Shown here one piece after another: positions 60,092-64,000 of a DNA stretch of 64,000 nt. Positions within the stretch are counted from its first letter, which is position 1. Every line of letters begins with the position of its first letter. Made by a program: the position numbers and the translations under genes. Source of the stretch: Streptomyces sp. NBC_01431. GTDB taxonomy: Bacteria; Actinomycetota; Actinomycetes; Streptomycetales; Streptomycetaceae. The notes beneath the pieces were generated by a model. The model had not been told where the DNA came from, searched no databases, and saw only the letters and a program-made list of their open reading frames with translations. The DNA lies in NCBI RefSeq assembly GCF_036231355.1, contig NZ_CP109496.1:5332001-5396000 (forward strand), read 5' to 3'.

Positions 60092-61216
60092 GTGAGGGAC
60101 ACACGAGAGAGCCGGCTGCTCCTGGTGCTGCTGATCGCCGTCGCATTCGCGCTGATCACGGTCGATATCAGAGGCGGGGAGAACTCACCGGTGGACGGCG
60201 CCCGGCAGGCCGCCGCCACCGTCTTCGGCCCCGTCGAGAACGCAGTCGCGGCCGCCGTCGACCCGATCGGCAACGCGATCGGCGCGGTACGCGACTCGGG
60301 CAAGCGGCACGACAGGATCTCCACCCTGCAGGCCGAGAACGAGGCGCTGCGCCAGAAACTCGGCAGCGACGCCCGCAACCGCTCCCGGCTGGGCCAGCTC
60401 GACGCGATGCTGAAGACGGCGGGCGAGGGCCAGTACACCATCAAGGCCGCCCAGGTCGTCGCCATAGGAGCGGCCCAGGGCTTCTCCTGGACCGTCACCA
60501 TCGACGCCGGATCCAACGACGGCATCAAGCGCGACATGACCGTGCTCAACGGCGAGGGCCTGGTCGGCCGGGTCACCACCGTGGGGCCCTCCACCGCGAC
60601 CGTGCTGCTCGCCAACGACCCCGACTTCACCGTCGGCACCCGCATGGAGAAGAGCGACGAACTGGGCTTCGCCACCGGCCACGGCGACCGGCCGCTGTCG
60701 GTGCAGCTGCTCAACGGCAAGGCCAAGGTCAACCCGGGCGACCGTCTGGTGACTTTCGGATCCCAGGCCGACAAGCCGTTCGTGCCGGGCGTCCCGGTCG
60801 GTGAGGTCGTCAAGGTCGACCCCTCCGGCGGCGACCTGACCCGCACGATCTACGTCCGCCCGTTCGTCGGCTTCACCAAGCTCGACATCGTCGGCGTCGT
60901 CGTCGAGGCCCCGCGCACCGACCCCCGCGACCAGGTGCTGCCCGCCAAGCCGCAGCCCACCCCGACGCCCACGGTCACCGTCACGGCCAGCCCGCCCGCC
61001 AGCCCCAACGCCCAGGGCAGCGCCAACCCCAGCGCGAACGCGAACAACGATCAGGCCGCGAACGCGAGCCCCAACGCGAACGCGAACGCCAACCCCAGCG
61101 CGAACGCCAACCCCAGCGCGAACGCGAATCCCAACACCAACACCAACGCGAACGCCAATCCGCCTCCGAATCCCAACGGCAACGCCAACGCCAACAATGC
61201 CGACGGCGAGCAGTAG
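60092..61216 (+). CDS. mreC: Rod shape-determining protein MreC with Asn/Pro/Ala-rich tail
   Basis: 374 residues from GTG 60092. Bitopic protein linking MreB to wall enzymes. One N-terminal helix (about 8-25), a coiled coil (about 70-92, LQAENEALRQKLG), then the beta-barrel MreC domain with VVAIGAAQGFSWTVTIDAGSND, GLVGRVTTVGPSTATVLLANDP and VNPGDRLVTFGSQADKPFVPGVPVGEV. After residue about 285 comes a tail of some 90 residues: first Pro/Thr, then an NANANPSANANP-like low-complexity stretch, predicted extracellular and disordered. mreD follows 12 bp later. Confidence 0.95.
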   Translation: MRDTRESRLLLVLLIAVAFALITVDIRGGENSPVDGARQAAATVFGPVENAVAAAVDPIGNAIGAVRDSGKRHDRISTLQAENEALRQKLGSDARNRSRLGQLDAMLKTAGEGQYTIKAAQVVAIGAAQGFSWTVTIDAGSNDGIKRDMTVLNGEGLVGRVTTVGPSTATVLLANDPDFTVGTRMEKSDELGFATGHGDRPLSVQLLNGKAKVNPGDRLVTFGSQADKPFVPGVPVGEVVKVDPSGGDLTRTIYVRPFVGFTKLDIVGVVVEAPRTDPRDQVLPAKPQPTPTPTVTVTASPPASPNAQGSANPSANANNDQAANASPNANANANPSANANPSANANPNTNTNANANPPPNPNGNANANNADGEQ

Positions 61217-61228
61217 GAGCTGATCCAG

Positions 61229-61903
61229 ATGCGTCTCAACAGGGTCCTCCTCTCCGCCGCCCTGATCGTCGTCGCCCTCGTCATCCAGGTGAGCGTCTTC
61301 GCCCGCCTCCAACTCCCCGGCGCCGTACCGGACTTGATGCTCCTCACCGTCCTCGGCCTGGCCCTCGTGTACGGACACGTCGGCGGCGCCTTCGTCGGCT
61401 TCGGCGCGGGACTGCTCGCCGACCTCGCGCCGCCCGCCGACCACGCGGCCGGGCGCTACGCCCTGGTCCTGTGCGTGATCGGCTACCTTGCGGGGCTCGC
61501 CAAACCCGACCACGGCCGGCTGCGCTCGGCCGTCGGCCCGATGGTGGTGGTGGTCGGCGCGGCCATCGGCTCGACACTGCTGTACGCGCTGGTAGGCGCG
61601 CTCGTCGGGGACACCGCGGCCCGCCATGTCGGCCTGCTCAGCCTGCTGTTCACGGCGGCCGTCTACGACCTGCTGCTCGCACCGTTCACGGTGCCGCTGA
61701 TCATGGCGATCGCCCGGCGGGCCGAGAACGACCCGCTCGTCGAGACCACCGCCAACGGCAACCCCAGGAGCAACATCACCTCCGGCTGGCTCTCCGGCGG
61801 CACCGGCCTGCGCATCGGCAACCAGCGCGGCGGGCTCCGGCTGAAGGCCGCCAAGAACAGAGCGGCCCGAGCCGGCCGCATCAAGGGCGTCAAGCGACTG
61901 TGA
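61229..61903 (+). CDS. mreD: Rod shape-determining protein MreD
   Basis: 224 residues from ATG 61229. Polytopic protein with five or six helices (starting RVLLSAALIVVALVIQVSVF, then LMLLTVLGLALVYGHVGGAFVGFGAGLLADLAPP). The LADLAPP and YALVLCVIGYLAGL segments are typical of the family. The last 50 residues are hydrophilic and basic. Acts with MreC and penicillin-binding proteins. 12 bp after mreC and 19 bp before mrdA: one operon. Confidence 0.95.
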   Translation: MRLNRVLLSAALIVVALVIQVSVFARLQLPGAVPDLMLLTVLGLALVYGHVGGAFVGFGAGLLADLAPPADHAAGRYALVLCVIGYLAGLAKPDHGRLRSAVGPMVVVVGAAIGSTLLYALVGALVGDTAARHVGLLSLLFTAAVYDLLLAPFTVPLIMAIARRAENDPLVETTANGNPRSNITSGWLSGGTGLRIGNQRGGLRLKAAKNRAARAGRIKGVKRL

Positions 61904-61922
61904 ACCAGGGGGTCGTCACCGC

Positions 61923-64000
61923 ATGAGCAACATCCCCGAGACGGGCCGCACCCCCCGGGTGCAGATCCGGCTCGTCATCATCCAGGTCCTGGTCTTCTCG
62001 CTCCTGCTGACGCTGGGCGGACGCCTGTGGTACCTCCAGATCCGCAACGGCAAGGAGTACACGGACGAGGCGAAGAACAACCACGTACAACAGGTCGTCC
62101 AGCCCGCGGTGCGCGGCTCCATCCTGGACGCCCGCGGCGTCCCGCTCGCCGACAACGAGACCCGCCTCGTCGTCTCCGCCTCGCGCACCGACCTCAGCAA
62201 GATGCCCGATCGGGGCAAGGCCGTCCTGACCCGGCTCGCAGCCGTGCTCGGCATGAAGCCGCAGGACGTCATGGACAAGGTCAGGCTCTGCGACGCCAAG
62301 ACCCCCAAGCCCTGCTGGAACGGCTCGCCCTACCAGCCGATCCCGGTCACCGACGAAGCCACCACCCAGCAAGCCCTGCAGATCCGCGAACGCTCCGAGG
62401 ACTTCCCCGGCATCACCGCGGACCCCACCGCCGTACGCCGCTACCCCGCGCCCGGCAAGGCCAACACCGCCCAGGTGCTCGGCTACCTCTCGCCCGTCAC
62501 CGACGACGAGATCACCAAGGCGAAGGACACCGACTCGCCCTACCTGCGCTCCGACCAGGTCGGCCGCTCCGGCCTTGAGCGCACGTACGACAGGCAACTG
62601 CGCGGCAAGGCCGGGATCACCCGGTACGAGGTGGACAACCTCGGCCGGGTCATCGGCCAGGCGGAGAGCGACAAGGCGCAGCCCGGCTCCAACGTCATCA
62701 CGTCGATAGACGCACGCGTGCAGGCGGTCGCCGAGTACGAGCTGAACAACGCGATGGTCGAAGCCCGCAAGCAGTTCGACAAGATCACCAACGAGAACTA
62801 CAAGGCGGACTCCGGCGCCGTCATCGTGATGGAGGCCAAGACCGGCCGGATCGTCGCCATGGCATCCGCGCCGACGTACGACCCGAACGTCTGGGTCGGC
62901 GGCATCTCCGCCAAGGACTACCAGCAGCTCACCGGCAAGGACGGCGACTACCCGCTGCTGAACCGGGCCATACAGGGTCAGGCCGCGCCCGGCTCGACCT
63001 TCAAGGTGGTCTCCACGGCCGCCGCGGTCGAGGCCGGCTACAAGTGGGACGGCGGCTACCCCTGCACCAGCTCGTACTCCGTGGGTGGACAAGTCTTCAA
63101 GAACTTCGAGGGCGAGAGCTTCGGTCCCATCTCGCTGGGCCGCGCCCTTGAGGTGTCCTGCGACACCGTCTTCTACGGGCTCGCCGACAACGAGTGGAAG
63201 AAGGACGGCGGGATCAACCCCAAGGAGGGGCAGCCCAAGGACTTCTTCTACAAGGCCGCCCACCAGTTCGGCCTCGGCAAGCCCACCGGCGTGGACCTGC
63301 CCAACGAGGTCACCGGCCGCGTCCCGGACCGCCAGTGGAAGGAGAGCTACTTCAAGGCCAACAAGGACGCCTGGTGCAGGACCGGTAAGAAGGACGGCAG
63401 TTACGTCGAGAAGATCGCGTACGAGAACTGCCTCGAAGGCAACAAGATGCGCGAGGGCGACGCGATCAACTACTCCATCGGCCAGGGCGACACCCTCGTC
63501 ACCCCGATCCAGGAGGCCATGATCTACGGGGCGATCGCCAACGGCGGCACCGTGCACGCGCCGACCATCGGCAAGGCGATCGTCAGCGCCGACGGCAAGT
63601 CCGTGCAGGAGATCACGCCGAAGGTCAACGGCAAGCTGCCGGTCTCCCAGGCCACCCTCGACGGCTTCAACAAGGCCCTCGCGGGCGTCGTCACCGGCGG
63701 TACCGCCGCCTGGAAGTTCCAGGGCTGGCCGCAGGACAAGATCGAGCTGCACGCCAAGACCGGTACCGCCGAGGTCTACGGCAAGCAGACCACGTCCTGG
63801 CTCGCCACCTACTCCAAGGACTACACGGTCGTCATGACGATCGCCCAGGCCGGTACGGGTTCCGGCGCCTCAGGTGAGGCCGTGCGCAAGATCTACGAGG
63901 CGATGTACGGCGTCGACGACGCCGGCCACCAGGACCTCAAGCGCGCCATGCTGCCGCAGCCCGAGCAGTCCCTGCCCAAGATCCAGGCCGACGGCTCCAT
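61923..64000 (+). CDS. mrdA: Penicillin-binding protein 2 (class B transpeptidase), 3' end outside window
   Basis: 692 codons are visible from ATG 61923 and the frame is still open. Short cytoplasmic start, one helix (about 18-38, LVIIQVLVFSLLLTLGGRLW), the dimerisation domain (about 55-310, with PAVRGSILDARGVPLADN), then the transpeptidase domain: SxxK as S358-T-F-K361, the SxN site as S412-C-D, and KTG at K612 (HAKTGTAEV). SCD in place of SxN is usual for PBP2-type enzymes. It makes peptidoglycan cross-links with MreBCD and a RodA-type glycosyltransferase, whose gene should follow. Confidence 0.96.
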   Translation, partial: MSNIPETGRTPRVQIRLVIIQVLVFSLLLTLGGRLWYLQIRNGKEYTDEAKNNHVQQVVQPAVRGSILDARGVPLADNETRLVVSASRTDLSKMPDRGKAVLTRLAAVLGMKPQDVMDKVRLCDAKTPKPCWNGSPYQPIPVTDEATTQQALQIRERSEDFPGITADPTAVRRYPAPGKANTAQVLGYLSPVTDDEITKAKDTDSPYLRSDQVGRSGLERTYDRQLRGKAGITRYEVDNLGRVIGQAESDKAQPGSNVITSIDARVQAVAEYELNNAMVEARKQFDKITNENYKADSGAVIVMEAKTGRIVAMASAPTYDPNVWVGGISAKDYQQLTGKDGDYPLLNRAIQGQAAPGSTFKVVSTAAAVEAGYKWDGGYPCTSSYSVGGQVFKNFEGESFGPISLGRALEVSCDTVFYGLADNEWKKDGGINPKEGQPKDFFYKAAHQFGLGKPTGVDLPNEVTGRVPDRQWKESYFKANKDAWCRTGKKDGSYVEKIAYENCLEGNKMREGDAINYSIGQGDTLVTPIQEAMIYGAIANGGTVHAPTIGKAIVSADGKSVQEITPKVNGKLPVSQATLDGFNKALAGVVTGGTAAWKFQGWPQDKIELHAKTGTAEVYGKQTTSWLATYSKDYTVVMTIAQAGTGSGASGEAVRKIYEAMYGVDDAGHQDLKRAMLPQPEQSLPKIQADGS

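Overview
The window is a piece of a Streptomyces chromosome, or that of a very close relative. The evidence is very high GC with GC-rich third codon positions, many GTG starts, mycothiol-type redox chemistry, the tig-clpP1-clpP2-clpX block, and valS-folC-ndk-mreB-mreC-mreD-mrdA in the order I remember from S. coelicolor. Most of it is conserved core chromosome. Accessory DNA is concentrated between clpX and valS.

Layout. 1-6.4 kb: MscS channel (cut by the window edge), HNH nuclease, a small repeat protein coupled to malQ, a small membrane protein, and a MarR regulator divergent from an MFS exporter over a nested palindrome. 6.4-11.6 kb: two EamA exporters, a LysR regulator, an aldo/keto reductase and a divergent allantoicase. 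11.9-25.3 kb: two M1 aminopeptidases (pepN paralogues), DUF1203, asd, a large secreted subtilase, a Nudix hydrolase, an AbiEi/DUF559-like protein and a mycothiol-type DsbA protein. 25.5-35.6 kb: sodF with a Nur-type operator, three APC amino-acid permeases, bioY, a flavin oxidoreductase broken by an in-frame TAG, an LPKTG surface protein and a transmembrane Ser/Thr kinase. 35.7-40.5 kb: rpiB, Nei-type glycosylase, Eis-type acetyltransferase, a SpoIIE/PP2C phosphatase, an HD hydrolase and a small membrane protein. 40.6-45.7 kb: tRNA-Gly, tRNA-Pro, tig, clpP1, clpP2, clpX. 45.8-50.9 kb: accessory island with an AT-richer small secreted protein, an intact-looking IS630 element, a Pro/Gln-rich membrane protein, and a divergent pair made of an HTH-TnpA fusion and TnpB. 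50.9-64 kb: valS, an orphan histidine kinase, a second MreB-like gene, folC, DUF4233, ndk, and mreB-mreC-mreD-mrdA, with mrdA running off the end.

How the genes work together. Trigger factor and ClpP1P2/ClpX form the protein quality-control block, and a ClgR-like box precedes clpP1. The mre cluster plus mrdA is the spore and cell-wall morphogenesis block, with an extra MreB paralogue 3 kb upstream. PepN1, PepN2 and the secreted subtilase, together with three permeases, suggest peptide and amino-acid use. SodF under a Nur box implies that the Fe-SOD is expressed when nickel is scarce.

Most unusual item. Beside a TnpB with an intact RuvC triad and zinc finger sits a divergent gene that fuses an N-terminal helix-turn-helix to a TnpA-like (Y1) domain. 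Its HUH motif reads H-I-R, so one metal-binding His is lost, while the candidate nucleophile Tyr remains. A 17-bp near-palindrome lies between the two genes, and the TnpB right end with guide-RNA-like hairpins stops about 50 bp before valS. This looks like a TnpB locus with a DNA-binding, probably non-transposing TnpA derivative, possibly a regulator. All functional statements are inferred from sequence alone.
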